A model generated the notes under the pieces. The model did not search any database. It was not told the origin of the DNA and was given only the letters and a program-made list of their open reading frames with translations. Below are positions 50,023-58,673 of a stretch of 64,000 nucleotides of DNA, one piece after another. The stretch is from a bacterium (GTDB taxonomy: Bacteria > Elusimicrobiota > Elusimicrobia > Elusimicrobiales > UBA9959), in contig JAJZPF010000002.1 of the NCBI GenBank assembly GCA_021811315.1, forward strand, positions 1 to 64,000, in the 5' to 3' direction. The first letter of the stretch is position 1; each line of letters starts with the position of its first letter. The position numbers and the translations under genes are program-made.

Positions 50023-50952
50023 ATGCAGGTAAACTTCCCGGGCGCGGCGCCCTCAAAGCCGCTCTACGAGATCGAGTTCCGGAGCAACGGCTACCACCTG
50101 GACGGCAAGCGCATCAAGCGCGTGTCGACCATCCTGGAGAAGTTCCCGGACTCGGGCGAGGGCCTGATCAACTGGTCCAAGCAGCGCGTAGCGCTCACCA
50201 TGCAGCGGGTCCTCAAGGCCCGCTGCCTGGCGCACCCGGACACCGGCCGGCTGATGTGCTACTTCCCGGCCGAGGAGATACCTGCGCTGGCTGACCTGGC
50301 CTACAGGGATCCGGACGACATCAAGGACGAGACGGCCGAGGTAGGAACGGCCGTCCACGCCTTCTGCGACGAGTGGCTGACTGCCGGCGCGACCGAGGAG
50401 GCGCGCCTGCAGATCGTCCAGAACTACATGCTGCCGGACACGGACAACACCCTGCTGCTGGAGGTGCTGCAGCGCCAGACCGAGACCAAGGACATGACGC
50501 CCGTTGAGCGCAACCTCTTCTTCGACAGGATGAAGAGCTGCATGTTCAACAAGTTCGTCAAGTTCTGGCGCAAGGCCGGGCTGACCTACGTGGGCAGCGA
50601 GATCGTGATCGGCAGCCGCAAGCACAAGTACGGCGGCCGCATCGACATCCTCGCCCGCGACCGCAAGGGTCGGCTGGTGCTGATAGACCTCAAGACCAGC
50701 AAGTGGGTGTCGCCGTCCTTCTTCGGCCAGGTGGCGCTCTACAAGAACGGCTACGAGGAAATGTACGGCGAGAAGATCCACCGCTGCTACATTGTCCACC
50801 TGCCCCGCGAATGGAACGAGAAGAACCAGGGCTTCGGGATCTACCCCGTCGCCCGCCCCGCGCGCTATTTAGCCATCACGCTGAACCTGCTGCGCTATTG
50901 GAACGATACCGAGTTCGAGGCGGTGCTTGGAGCCCGCCGGGAGAATATATGA
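50023..50952 (+). CDS. PD-(D/E)XK exonuclease (RecB/Cas4-like)
   Basis: The 309-residue nuclease has the RecB-type GTAVHAF (about 109-114), Glu193, Asp208 (GGRIDIL) and IDLKTSK (222-227), giving the D..D-x-K metal site, and a QVALYKNGYEEMYG helix. With Sak4 and SSB it forms a plausible recombination module supplying single-stranded ends. A good AGGAGG lies upstream. Confidence 0.87.
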   Translation: MQVNFPGAAPSKPLYEIEFRSNGYHLDGKRIKRVSTILEKFPDSGEGLINWSKQRVALTMQRVLKARCLAHPDTGRLMCYFPAEEIPALADLAYRDPDDIKDETAEVGTAVHAFCDEWLTAGATEEARLQIVQNYMLPDTDNTLLLEVLQRQTETKDMTPVERNLFFDRMKSCMFNKFVKFWRKAGLTYVGSEIVIGSRKHKYGGRIDILARDRKGRLVLIDLKTSKWVSPSFFGQVALYKNGYEEMYGEKIHRCYIVHLPREWNEKNQGFGIYPVARPARYLAITLNLLRYWNDTEFEAVLGARRENI

Positions 50953-51860
50953 CCACGAAGGACGTAGTAATGTTCGACGCCGACAGTATCGAGTTATCGA
51001 TCACCGGCGCCATCAAGAAGAATACCCTGCCCGCCATCCGCGGCGAGTGGACCAAGTGGCTCGAGAGTTTCAAGGCTTCCGAGCTGGAGACGGACGAGGA
51101 CTTCACCGCGGCCGCGCTCTTCGTCACCGAGTGCAAGCGCGTGGAGGGCCGCCTGGACGAGATCCGCGAGAACGCCCTGAAGGGCCAGGTGTTCAAGGCC
51201 ATCAAGGAGCTCGAGGAGATGAAGGAGACCACCAGGCAGAAGCGCCTGGAGTTCGACCGGGCCGTCACCACCCGCAAGGACAAGCTCAAGAGCGAGGCCA
51301 TCGCCCGCGCCACCGCGGACGTGCGCGCCAAGCTCGCGGCCCTGCAGTACGGCCAGCCGGTGGACGTAGAGGGCGCCATGCGCGCCGCCATCAAGGGCAA
51401 GTCCTCCTTGGCCAAGATGCAGGAGGCCATGGTGCAGGCGTCGGCCGAGATCGAGACCGTCGCCAACACCTACTGCGCCCGCTTCAAGGCCCTGCGCGGC
51501 ACCGTAGCCGGCCTCTACCAGGCCGCCAACGAGCCCGCGACCGACTCGGAGCTGGACCTGCTGGTCCGGACCCACTTCGAGATGGCCCCGGAGCACGCCA
51601 AGCTGATCCTGGGACAGAAGAAGGTGGCCCGCGACCAGGCCGCCCTGGACGCCGCCAAGGCGCAGCCCGCGGAGATACCCGCGGCGCCGGCTCCCGCGCC
51701 CCAGGCTGCCCCGGTGAGCGCCGTGCCGGCCATGCCGGCCGACATGCCGGTGAAGACCATGCGCTTCGCCGCCACCTTCAACACCGACCGCCCGAGCTAC
51801 ATCAAGGCCAACCTTGAGGCGATGGGCGCCAAGGACGTCACGTTCGAGGCCATACCGTGA
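50949..51860 (+). CDS. Coiled-coil phage protein, unknown
   Basis: The 303-residue protein has long charged helices (about 75-180, RQKRLEFDRAVTTRKDKLKSE), an Ala/Pro-rich linker (about 238-262) and a small C-terminal domain. Its shape resembles DUF1351-like phage proteins found with recombination genes, but identity is uncertain. ATGA overlap with the previous gene. Confidence 0.7.
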   Translation: MTTKDVVMFDADSIELSITGAIKKNTLPAIRGEWTKWLESFKASELETDEDFTAAALFVTECKRVEGRLDEIRENALKGQVFKAIKELEEMKETTRQKRLEFDRAVTTRKDKLKSEAIARATADVRAKLAALQYGQPVDVEGAMRAAIKGKSSLAKMQEAMVQASAEIETVANTYCARFKALRGTVAGLYQAANEPATDSELDLLVRTHFEMAPEHAKLILGQKKVARDQAALDAAKAQPAEIPAAPAPAPQAAPVSAVPAMPADMPVKTMRFAATFNTDRPSYIKANLEAMGAKDVTFEAIP

Positions 51861-51877
51861 ACAAGGAGAACCGCAAA

Positions 51878-52255
51878 ATGAACCAGCAGAACCAGACCGT
51901 AGAGAGATCCGTCATCCACACCTTCACGCAGAGCGAGACCACGCAGCTGCGCAAGGACATCGCCGACAAGACTCTCGCGCTCAGCGAGAAGGAGACCATC
52001 AAGAAGTCGGTGAGCTCCACCGTGGCCATGCTCAAGGCCAACATCGAGGAGACCGTGATCAAAGTGCGCGAGGGCCGCGAGTCTCGCCGCATGCAGTGCC
52101 CCGTAGTGTTCCGGTGGGACGAGAACAAGAAGGACATCATCCACCCCGAGACCGGCGCGATCGAGGATACCCAGGAGATCACCATCTCGGACCGGGAGCA
52201 GTTCCTGCCCCTCGAGGAAGCAAAGGAAGGCAAGAAGGGAAAGGGTAAAAAATGA
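51878..52255 (+). CDS. Phage protein, unknown
   Basis: The 125-residue helical protein has a polar N-terminus, two helices and a Lys-rich tail KEGKKGKGKK. The ATG at 51878, with AAGGAG nine bases upstream, is preferred over a GTG at 51857 that would overlap the previous stop. The middle reads CPVVFRWDENKKDIIHPETG. Not recognised. Confidence 0.68.
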   Translation: MNQQNQTVERSVIHTFTQSETTQLRKDIADKTLALSEKETIKKSVSSTVAMLKANIEETVIKVREGRESRRMQCPVVFRWDENKKDIIHPETGAIEDTQEITISDREQFLPLEEAKEGKKGKGKK

Positions 52256-52806
52256 ACCGCTACTCGGTAACGACCCTGCAGGGCGGAGCCGGCTTTCGGC
52301 TCTGCCATGGCCTTGCTGAAGGCTTGACCGTCCTCGCCATCGACCCTGGCCTTCGCATGGGCTGGGCGCTGGTGAGGCCGACGGTCAAGGAACTGCAGGC
52401 CGGCGGCTTCGTGGAGCTCAACCGCTCCCGGCTCTACGCCAGCGGCTACGACGCTGTGAAGACGCTGCTCGAGGAACTGCGCCCCGCGGCCATGACCTTC
52501 GAGTCGTACTTCATCGGCGCCGGCGCCCACTGCAAGGAAAGCATTGAGGTCCGCGGTGCCATGAAGGCCGCGTGCGAGCGCGCCGAGCTGAAATGGCACG
52601 AGCTGCACCCGAGCAAGGTGCGCGCCGCGCTCGGAGTGAAGGGCAAGATTAAGGACGTGCAGATCCGCGAGATCGTGGCCAGCCTGTACGGCATCCCGAC
52701 CAAGTACCAGCCTGACGTGAACAAGAAGCGGGAGGTTTTCTTCCCGGCTGATGTGTTCGACGCCGCGGCGGTGGCCTGGTCGGCAGACAGCATCGAGGGA
52801 ATTTAA
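52252..52806 (+). CDS. RuvC-like Holliday-junction nuclease
   Basis: The 184-residue protein has an RNase H fold: AIDPGLRMGWALV (Asp31), TFESYF (Glu84) and PADVFDAAAVA (Asp167/Asp170), the RuvC catalytic acids. The first 25 residues precede the first strand and are unusual. In this operon it would resolve branched recombination or replication intermediates. ATGA overlap with the previous gene. Confidence 0.85.
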   Translation: MNRYSVTTLQGGAGFRLCHGLAEGLTVLAIDPGLRMGWALVRPTVKELQAGGFVELNRSRLYASGYDAVKTLLEELRPAAMTFESYFIGAGAHCKESIEVRGAMKAACERAELKWHELHPSKVRAALGVKGKIKDVQIREIVASLYGIPTKYQPDVNKKREVFFPADVFDAAAVAWSADSIEGI

Positions 52807-52814
52807 GGAGAGTT

Positions 52815-54467
52815 ATGACCAAGACAGTGACAAAAAAAGACAAGAAAGCGACGGCCGCGCCGATAGTGGCCAGCGAGGGCTACAAGCAGCTCTTCGCCGG
52901 AGAGGTGAACCTCTCCAACATCGAAGTGCAGAGCAATTTCCGCAAGACGTTCAACGAGAAGCTGCTCAAAGAGCTGGCCGAGAACATCGCCAAGGTCGGA
53001 GTCCTGCAGCCGGTGATCCTGCGCCAGGTGGGCGAGGGCTTCCCGAAGCCGGCCGTGGACGGGCAGTTCATCCTGGTCGCCGGCGAGCGCCGGCTGCGCG
53101 CGGCCTCCCTGGCCGGGCTGACCAAGATCCCGGCCCGCATCCTCGACCTCAACGAGGAACAGGCCGCGGAGGTCCAGGCGCTCGAGAACCTGCACCGCAA
53201 GGACCTCAGCCCCATCGAGGAGGCCAGGGCGTTCAAGGTGCTGCTGGACCAGAAGGGGCACACGCTCGAGCAGGTCGAGGACCTCGCCGCGCGCGTCGGT
53301 AAGAGCGCCAGCTACGTCTACAAGGCGGTGCGGCTTACCGAGCTGCCGAACAAGATGCAGGAGCGCATCGAAACCGGCGAGCTTACCCCGGCGCATGGCC
53401 ACCAGCTGCTCCGTCTTCCTCCGGAGAAGCGCGCAGAGGCCGAGAAGGAGATCAACTGGAACCAGTCCGTAAAAGAGGTATCCCGGGACATCGAGAGAGA
53501 ACTGGGCAAAAGCTTGAGCAAGGCCCACTTCCCGACCAATACGCCCTACGCCGGCTTGGAAGCCTGCACGGCCTGCATCCACAATTCCAGCAACCAGGAG
53601 ATGCTTTTCTCCGACGCGGAAAAAGGCAAGTGCATCAACGTGGACTGCTTCCAGAAAAAACACGCCGCGTTCATCGAGGCGCTGAAGGAAAAAGCGACCA
53701 AGCAGTACGAGGGGCTGAAGTTTCTCGGCGTTATCGAGAGCTATTCCCTCGATGCGAAGTACGGCCGGGCGCTGGATCACAAGCAGGCCAACAGCAAGGA
53801 AATAAAAGCCGCCAGGAAGGAGAACCCCGGAGACTTCGCCTGGGTAATCCTCGACGCCACCCACTACTACGACAACACCCTGAAGGCGATGCTGGTCTGC
53901 GTGAAGCCGAAAGACTTGAGCGCCCAGGCCAAGAAAGCGATAGGGCTCTCCACCTTCTCAAGCAACTCCGCGTATCCCACGACCAGCCCGAAGCAGAAGT
54001 TCATCCGCATGGAGACCTACAAGGCGCTGTTCGTGGCGGCCAGGGCGACTCTGTCCAAGGGCCTGCAGAACGAGCACTACGCCGCGATCGCCAAGCAGCT
54101 GCAGCCTGGCCAGGTAAACCCGAAGATCCCGATGGAGATGCTGAACGTGCAGGTCAAGAAAGGCCAGTACTCCTGGGAGAAGAACTACGCCTACGACCTG
54201 CTGACCACGGACGAGCTGCGTGACCTGGTACTGCTGCTCGCGCTGAACAACAGGTGCTCGACCGGCCAGGATCCTGACCCGAAGATCTTCGCGGCCGTGG
54301 GCGTCAACACCAAGCTCACCATCGAAGCGGCCAAGAAGAAAGCAGCGGCTGAGTGGGAGGCCAAGAAGAGCGCCAAGAAGGCCAAGCCGGACAAGAAGGG
54401 CAAGAAGCCGGCGCAGCAGGACCGCGACGCCGACTCCGGCGGCAACAGCCTGGACGGTGACGAATAA
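52815..54467 (+). CDS. ParB/Spo0J-like protein, no ParA nearby
   Basis: The 550-residue protein has an N-terminal ParB CTPase/nuclease domain with GERRLRAA (about 92-99) and NLHRKDLSPIEEA, an HTH (about 150-180), and a central Cys region (CTACIHN...CINVDCF, about 255-281) that could bind zinc. A long unassigned region and Lys-rich tail follow. No ParA is present, so plasmid-style partition is unlikely. It may act as a DNA-binding or replication factor. Confidence 0.85.
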   Translation: MTKTVTKKDKKATAAPIVASEGYKQLFAGEVNLSNIEVQSNFRKTFNEKLLKELAENIAKVGVLQPVILRQVGEGFPKPAVDGQFILVAGERRLRAASLAGLTKIPARILDLNEEQAAEVQALENLHRKDLSPIEEARAFKVLLDQKGHTLEQVEDLAARVGKSASYVYKAVRLTELPNKMQERIETGELTPAHGHQLLRLPPEKRAEAEKEINWNQSVKEVSRDIERELGKSLSKAHFPTNTPYAGLEACTACIHNSSNQEMLFSDAEKGKCINVDCFQKKHAAFIEALKEKATKQYEGLKFLGVIESYSLDAKYGRALDHKQANSKEIKAARKENPGDFAWVILDATHYYDNTLKAMLVCVKPKDLSAQAKKAIGLSTFSSNSAYPTTSPKQKFIRMETYKALFVAARATLSKGLQNEHYAAIAKQLQPGQVNPKIPMEMLNVQVKKGQYSWEKNYAYDLLTTDELRDLVLLLALNNRCSTGQDPDPKIFAAVGVNTKLTIEAAKKKAAAEWEAKKSAKKAKPDKKGKKPAQQDRDADSGGNSLDGDE

Positions 54468-54826
54468 TGACCCAGCTCGCCATGTTCGACGAGCAGGGCG
54501 GCCCCACCCCGGAGGCGCAGGCTTCCGGGGCGGTGGCGGCCGAATGCAGCGCCGAGGCACGCGAGAAGGTGGACGAGACCACCCTCCTCCGCCTGGTGGC
54601 GCAGGAAGCCCTGCTCTTCCCCAACGGCTTCATCCCGGACGAGATGGCCGTCCGCCTGCAGATGCTCGGCTACGACGTAGACCCCTTCTCCGTCCGGCCG
54701 CGCGTCTCGCAGCTTAAGACCGCCGAGTTCGGCGCCGTCCTGGTAGAGGCCGGCCGCCGCCGGCCCAACGCCAAGGGCAACAGCTGCGCGGTGCTCGTGC
54801 ACCGGCAGTTCCAGGAGGGAGCATGA
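54467..54826 (+). CDS. Phage protein, possible winged-helix
   Basis: The 119-residue protein has an acidic N-terminus and a domain (about 40-110) with VRPRVSQLKTAE and RRRPNAKGN, resembling winged-helix phage regulators. The start overlaps the previous stop by one base. Not firmly recognised. Confidence 0.68.
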   Translation: MTQLAMFDEQGGPTPEAQASGAVAAECSAEAREKVDETTLLRLVAQEALLFPNGFIPDEMAVRLQMLGYDVDPFSVRPRVSQLKTAEFGAVLVEAGRRRPNAKGNSCAVLVHRQFQEGA

Positions 54827-55137
54827 TACGCGACAGACTCATAGCCTGGTACAAGTGGGAGCCATATCCGTCAGAAAAGGTCAAGCGGGCCGCCTGGAAC
54901 GAGGAGTTCAACAACATCCTCCGCGACCTGAAAGAACAGGAAGCCCGCAAGGATGCAGAGCCGCTTCCTGTTTTAGCGCACAAGCGCGAACTGGAAATGA
55001 CGATATATTTCCCAGAAGAGAAGAACGACCACACCTGGGCAATAGTCCTGTGGGCTTGCGAGGAAGCGGAAAGGTTCGAGGGTAAAACCTATCCCGAAGC
55101 TGAAGCCAAGGCCCGCAAGTTCTTGGAGGCCGCATGA
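54823..55137 (+). CDS. Phage protein, unknown
   Basis: The 104-residue protein is charged and helical with several aromatic residues in the first third (WYKWEPYP). Four-base overlap with both neighbours, indicating coupled translation. Not recognised. Confidence 0.65.
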   Translation: MIRDRLIAWYKWEPYPSEKVKRAAWNEEFNNILRDLKEQEARKDAEPLPVLAHKRELEMTIYFPEEKNDHTWAIVLWACEEAERFEGKTYPEAEAKARKFLEAA

Positions 55138-55538
55138 AAGGCAATACCCTGAACCTCACCCTCAAGCGCCGCTGGTTCGAGGAGATCCTCTCCGGCCGCA
55201 AGACCGAGGAGTACCGCGAGGATAAGCCGCACTGGCAGAGCCGCTTTCAATTCATAGGCTTTCCGCGAAAGTTCTACCAGGTCGAGTTCCGCAACGGCTA
55301 CGACCATGATGCCCCGCGCATGGTCCTCGAGTGCCTCGGCATCGAGAACAAGGAGCTGGTCGTGGAAGGACTCGGCGGCGGCAAGGCCCGGCGCTACTTC
55401 GTCATCAAGCTCGGCAAGATCCTGCTCACCCGGAACCTGGAGAAGCTCCGGCCGGCGCGCTGCAGGCTCCACAGTAAACTTTGTAAGCGCACGCCCTGCC
55501 AGCATGCCGGCGGCCGGGGCTGCAGGAGGAAGCCATGA
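55134..55538 (+). CDS. ASCH-domain protein
   Basis: The 134-residue protein starts with LNLTLKRRWFEEILSGRKTEEYRE, the ASCH (PUA-like) signature with the G-x-K-x-x-E motif. A basic, Cys-rich tail follows. ASCH domains bind RNA or modified nucleotides. Four-base overlap with both neighbours. Confidence 0.85.
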   Translation: MKGNTLNLTLKRRWFEEILSGRKTEEYREDKPHWQSRFQFIGFPRKFYQVEFRNGYDHDAPRMVLECLGIENKELVVEGLGGGKARRYFVIKLGKILLTRNLEKLRPARCRLHSKLCKRTPCQHAGGRGCRRKP

Positions 55539-55663
55539 ACCACCCCGACCGCATCAACACCGAGGTCCGCCGCGGCCGCAAGCTCGCGCCCGCCGGGTGG
55601 GCCACCGTTTACACGCTCGCCGCCTTCATGGCCGGCGTGCTGATCTACATCGCCTCGAGGTAA
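55535..55663 (+). CDS. Short membrane peptide
   Basis: A 42-residue peptide MNHPDRINTEVRRG...IASR has a basic N-terminus and one transmembrane helix (about 22-40). AGGAGGA lies five bases before the ATG and the start overlaps the previous stop, so translation is probable despite the size. It may act in lysis or in the membrane; no evidence decides. Confidence 0.68.
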   Translation: MNHPDRINTEVRRGRKLAPAGWATVYTLAAFMAGVLIYIASR

Positions 55664-55665
55664 CC

Positions 55666-56091
55666 ATGGACAACAACGAGAACAAGGAAATCTGCACCTC
55701 CTGCGGCGGCCGCTGCTGCAAGCGCATGCCCGGCAGCTTCTTCCCCGAGGACTTCCCGGCCGAGACCAGGCGCGAAAGGATCCTCGCGGGCCTGCGCGCC
55801 GGCCTATACCAGCTCGACTGGTGGGAAGGCGACCGCCGCGAGTACTTCCTGCGCCCGGCCATCACCGGCGACAACCGCATGTTCAGCCCGACCTGGGGCG
55901 GCCAGTGCGCCCTCCTGACCGAGAAGGGCTGTCCGCTTCCGTTCAACAGCCGCCCGCGGTCCTGCCGCGAACTCGTGCCCGGCACTCAGCCCGGCAAATG
56001 CTTCACGCCCTGGGACAACGACAAGTTCGAAGCCAAGCAAGCCTGGGCGAAAGACCAGATCTTCCAAGACCTCATCAAGGAGCTCGAATAA
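55666..56091 (+). CDS. YkgJ-type Cys-cluster protein
   Basis: The 141-residue protein has the CxxCxxxCC cluster at Cys10, Cys13, Cys17 and Cys18 and further Cys in GGQCALLTEKGCPLPF and RSCREL, the YkgJ/UPF0153 metal (Fe or Zn) binding pattern. Its presence in a phage early operon is unusual. It overlaps the next gene by one base. Confidence 0.8.
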   Translation: MDNNENKEICTSCGGRCCKRMPGSFFPEDFPAETRRERILAGLRAGLYQLDWWEGDRREYFLRPAITGDNRMFSPTWGGQCALLTEKGCPLPFNSRPRSCRELVPGTQPGKCFTPWDNDKFEAKQAWAKDQIFQDLIKELE

Positions 56092-56384
56092 TGAACACCA
56101 CGACCACCACCGCCGCGGCCGCTGAGCGCGCCCGCCAGAAGGCCGCGGAAACCGCCTTGGAGCGCGTTTCCAGGGCCTGGGGCCACAGCCTGAGCCCTGA
56201 CACCCTAAAAGCCTCCCTACCCCTCTTAAACGAGAAACTGGAGGCCTCCAAAGCCACGCTGGACTCCACCTGGGAGGAAGCCAAGGCCGGCCGCGCCACC
56301 CCCGAGCAGTTCAAAAAGGCCCTCACGTCCTGGGAGTGCGCCAACTACGCCGCCGTCACAGCCCTCAAGGCGGTGCGGGGATGA
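56091..56384 (+). CDS. Phage protein, helical, unknown
   Basis: The 97-residue protein is Ala/Glu/Lys rich and mostly helical after a Thr-rich start. It overlaps the previous stop and the next start by a few bases. Not recognised. Confidence 0.62.
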   Translation: MNTTTTTAAAAERARQKAAETALERVSRAWGHSLSPDTLKASLPLLNEKLEASKATLDSTWEEAKAGRATPEQFKKALTSWECANYAAVTALKAVRG

Positions 56385-57349
56385 AGCCCTGGCGCAAGAT
56401 CCACCGCGACATCTTCGAGAACGAGGACCTCGGCGTTCTCCCGGGTGACGCCTTTCAGCTCTACGCCGCCCTCATCATCTACGCGGACGACGAGGGCCGC
56501 ATCAAGGCCAGCCCGGCCTACCTCCGCGGCAAGGCCTTCCGCTACCGCGACGACGTAAAGACGGACGATGTCCAGGCCTGGCGCGACCAGCTCGCCGCCG
56601 GCGGCTTCATGAAGCTCTACAGCGTGGATGGCGAGGATTACGCCTACCACCACAACTGGACCAAGTGGCAGGGCAAGCGACTGGACCGGTTCGAGCCGTC
56701 GAAACTGCCGGAGCCCCCCTCCATGGATATCAATAATGAACGGCAACCGCTTGGCAACCGCTCGGCAACCAGCCGGCAACCGCTTGGCACCCCAGAGGAG
56801 ATAAGAGAAGAGAAGAAGAGAGGGGGGGAGGCGGATAAAGATATCAAGAACGATAACGAAAACCCTGTCGTTTCGGATAAGGGTAAATCTGATGGGCACT
56901 CCGCCCCACCCCCCCCGGCCAGCCGCCCCGCCCCCCTTCCGGCCCGGCCGGCTTCTTCCCCCTCGCCTGACGGCTCGGGGGACAGAGAGGGCAAAAGCAG
57001 CACAACAAAGAAAGAGAAATTCCCCGAGGCTGATATCCTCGTGGTCGCCGCTACCTACTGCGAGGCCAAGGGAGTCCAGTTCTGCAACGCCATAGCCCGG
57101 AGCTCGTACCTCCGGAGCAAGGCCGTATTCTACGACGCCAAGGACTTCCTGGCGCTCAACGGCGGCAACGTGGACCGGGCCTGCCAGGCGATAAAGGATT
57201 TCGCCGAGGGCTATCAGGACGAGGGAAAGAGCGACTGGAACTGGAAGTACATCTTCCAGGACTGGAGCAAGCCGGTCAGGGACGGCAAAACGTGGGACGA
57301 ACTCAGGAGGGAATATGAGCTGGAACAATCCAAAGAAGAAGCGCGGTAA
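56381..57349 (+). CDS. Phage replication-initiation-like protein
   Basis: The 322-residue protein has an N-terminal winged-helix region (about 1-115) typical of phage replisome organisers, with LYAALIIYADDEGRIKA and HHNWTKWQGK. A low-complexity Pro/Ser-rich linker (about 140-215) follows, then a C-terminal DnaD-like helical domain (about 215-320). It probably loads the host helicase, as no phage helicase is seen. ATGA overlap upstream; the next gene starts inside its end (57315). Confidence 0.78.
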   Translation: MKPWRKIHRDIFENEDLGVLPGDAFQLYAALIIYADDEGRIKASPAYLRGKAFRYRDDVKTDDVQAWRDQLAAGGFMKLYSVDGEDYAYHHNWTKWQGKRLDRFEPSKLPEPPSMDINNERQPLGNRSATSRQPLGTPEEIREEKKRGGEADKDIKNDNENPVVSDKGKSDGHSAPPPPASRPAPLPARPASSPSPDGSGDREGKSSTTKKEKFPEADILVVAATYCEAKGVQFCNAIARSSYLRSKAVFYDAKDFLALNGGNVDRACQAIKDFAEGYQDEGKSDWNWKYIFQDWSKPVRDGKTWDELRREYELEQSKEEAR

Positions 57350-57863
57350 CACCCAGGCGGCGCCGGTGGTGGATCCCCGGTTTCCGCGCTGCGACCGCTG
57401 CTCGGCCGGAGATCCCGGCTACGGAGAGCAGCGCGTAGGCACACTGCTGATCACCGAGACCGTGCGGCTCGCGCCGGACGAGGTCCGCATGCCCAGCGGC
57501 AAGATGGAGCGGCCGCCGGCCGTTGACATCGGCACCGTCATTCGCTGCCCCAACGAGGCCGCGCATAAGACCTACCACAACACCACCGAGCAGAAGCGCA
57601 TGCGCGTCTGCGAGCGGCCCCCGGTCTTCAAACCCGGCCCCGCCTTCGCCATGCTCGGCATCGAGCACGCCAACGTGTACCGGCTGCTCCGGGCCTGCAC
57701 CGGCCAGCCCACCTTCTACCTGGACGAGCTCAAGAGCGGCAAGATGCGCCAGCAGCAGATCTCCGAGAGCATGGCGGAGAAGATGCGGCCGCTGTTCAAC
57801 GAGGCCCCGGAAGCGCCCGAGGCCCCGGCCCCGGTCAGCACCTACGCGCCGGAGATGTTCTGA
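57315..57863 (+). CDS. Phage Cys-containing protein, unknown
   Basis: The 182-residue protein has CDRCSAG (about 26-32), a Cys in VIRCPNEAAH, then helices (about 110-160) and a Pro-rich tail. The pattern suggests a zinc ribbon. It starts 35 bases inside the previous gene, with GGAGGG upstream. Not recognised. Confidence 0.65.
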   Translation: MSWNNPKKKRGNTQAAPVVDPRFPRCDRCSAGDPGYGEQRVGTLLITETVRLAPDEVRMPSGKMERPPAVDIGTVIRCPNEAAHKTYHNTTEQKRMRVCERPPVFKPGPAFAMLGIEHANVYRLLRACTGQPTFYLDELKSGKMRQQQISESMAEKMRPLFNEAPEAPEAPAPVSTYAPEMF

Positions 57864-57864
57864 T

Positions 57865-58374
57865 ATGGCCGACGCAACGCTCTACTGCAAGACGTGCAAG
57901 GAGTACCGCGAGCACATGCACCTGGCTGGCCGGGACTGCATCTGCTCCGAGTGCGGCGAGAAGAACGCCGCGCCCAACTGGCGCGAGATAGTGGCGGCGG
58001 TGGAAGCGCGGAAGGCCGGCAACGTGGCGGCGGTATCGCGCAACAACGGGGGAAGCGACCCGGAGCTGGAACAGGTGGCCCGGCTCCCCTACTCGGAACG
58101 GGGCTTTAGAGAGCCCTCCAACAACAGGAAACCCAAGGAGAATACGATGAAAGCAAAACTGAGCGACGAGAAGATAGCGGAGATCCGCGCCGACTACGCG
58201 GCGCTGACGGAAGAAGAGCGGACGCCCGCGGCGCGCGAGCAGCTCGCCAGCAAGCACGGCGTGAGCATGCCCACGTTCAAGAAGTACGTGGCGCTGATGG
58301 AGACCAAGGCCAAGCGCGGCCGGAAGGGCGGGCGCGTGTTCGTGGACGAGAGCATCGGGGAGTTCCGGCTATGA
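57865..58374 (+). CDS. Phage zinc-ribbon plus HTH protein
   Basis: The 169-residue protein has CKTCKEYREHMHLAG...CICSECG (about 8-31), a zinc-ribbon-like cluster, then a C-terminal HTH-like region (about 95-150) with AEIRADYAALTEEERTP and GVSMPTFKKYVALM. An internal ATG at 58147 with AAGGAG eight bases upstream could make a separate 75-residue HTH product. ATGA overlap with the next gene. Confidence 0.72.
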   Translation: MADATLYCKTCKEYREHMHLAGRDCICSECGEKNAAPNWREIVAAVEARKAGNVAAVSRNNGGSDPELEQVARLPYSERGFREPSNNRKPKENTMKAKLSDEKIAEIRADYAALTEEERTPAAREQLASKHGVSMPTFKKYVALMETKAKRGRKGGRVFVDESIGEFRL

Positions 58375-58673
58375 CGCGCTACGAGATACAGTGGCACAAG
58401 CTCAAGCCGCAGTTGCCGTTCGTGCGCCTGGTGGACAAGCAGCGCGTCCACCCGAACGCTCCGGACGAGGCCGTCGCGGTCTACGAGCACGGCTTTAACC
58501 GGATCACCATCAAGCGCAGCGAGGACAACTGGGGCATCCGCTTCCACGAGTACGGGCACTGGCTGTTCGCGCACGCCTTCGACTTCCTTGATGAAGCCTG
58601 GGAGGTTCTCTGGTGGCACTTCCGCGTGCGCCAGCTCTTCGTGAACCCGCGCTCCTGGAGGTGGCCTAAGTGA
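58371..58673 (+). CDS. Small HEYGH metallopeptidase-like phage protein
   Basis: The 100-residue protein contains HEYGH (residues 59-63), the HExxH zinc-peptidase motif, in a helix RFHEYGHWLFAHAF. It is shorter than most metallopeptidases and no third ligand is certain (Asp71/Glu75 or Glu79 possible). The function could be antirestriction or anti-defence (speculative). It overlaps both neighbours by four bases. Confidence 0.7.
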   Translation: MTRYEIQWHKLKPQLPFVRLVDKQRVHPNAPDEAVAVYEHGFNRITIKRSEDNWGIRFHEYGHWLFAHAFDFLDEAWEVLWWHFRVRQLFVNPRSWRWPK

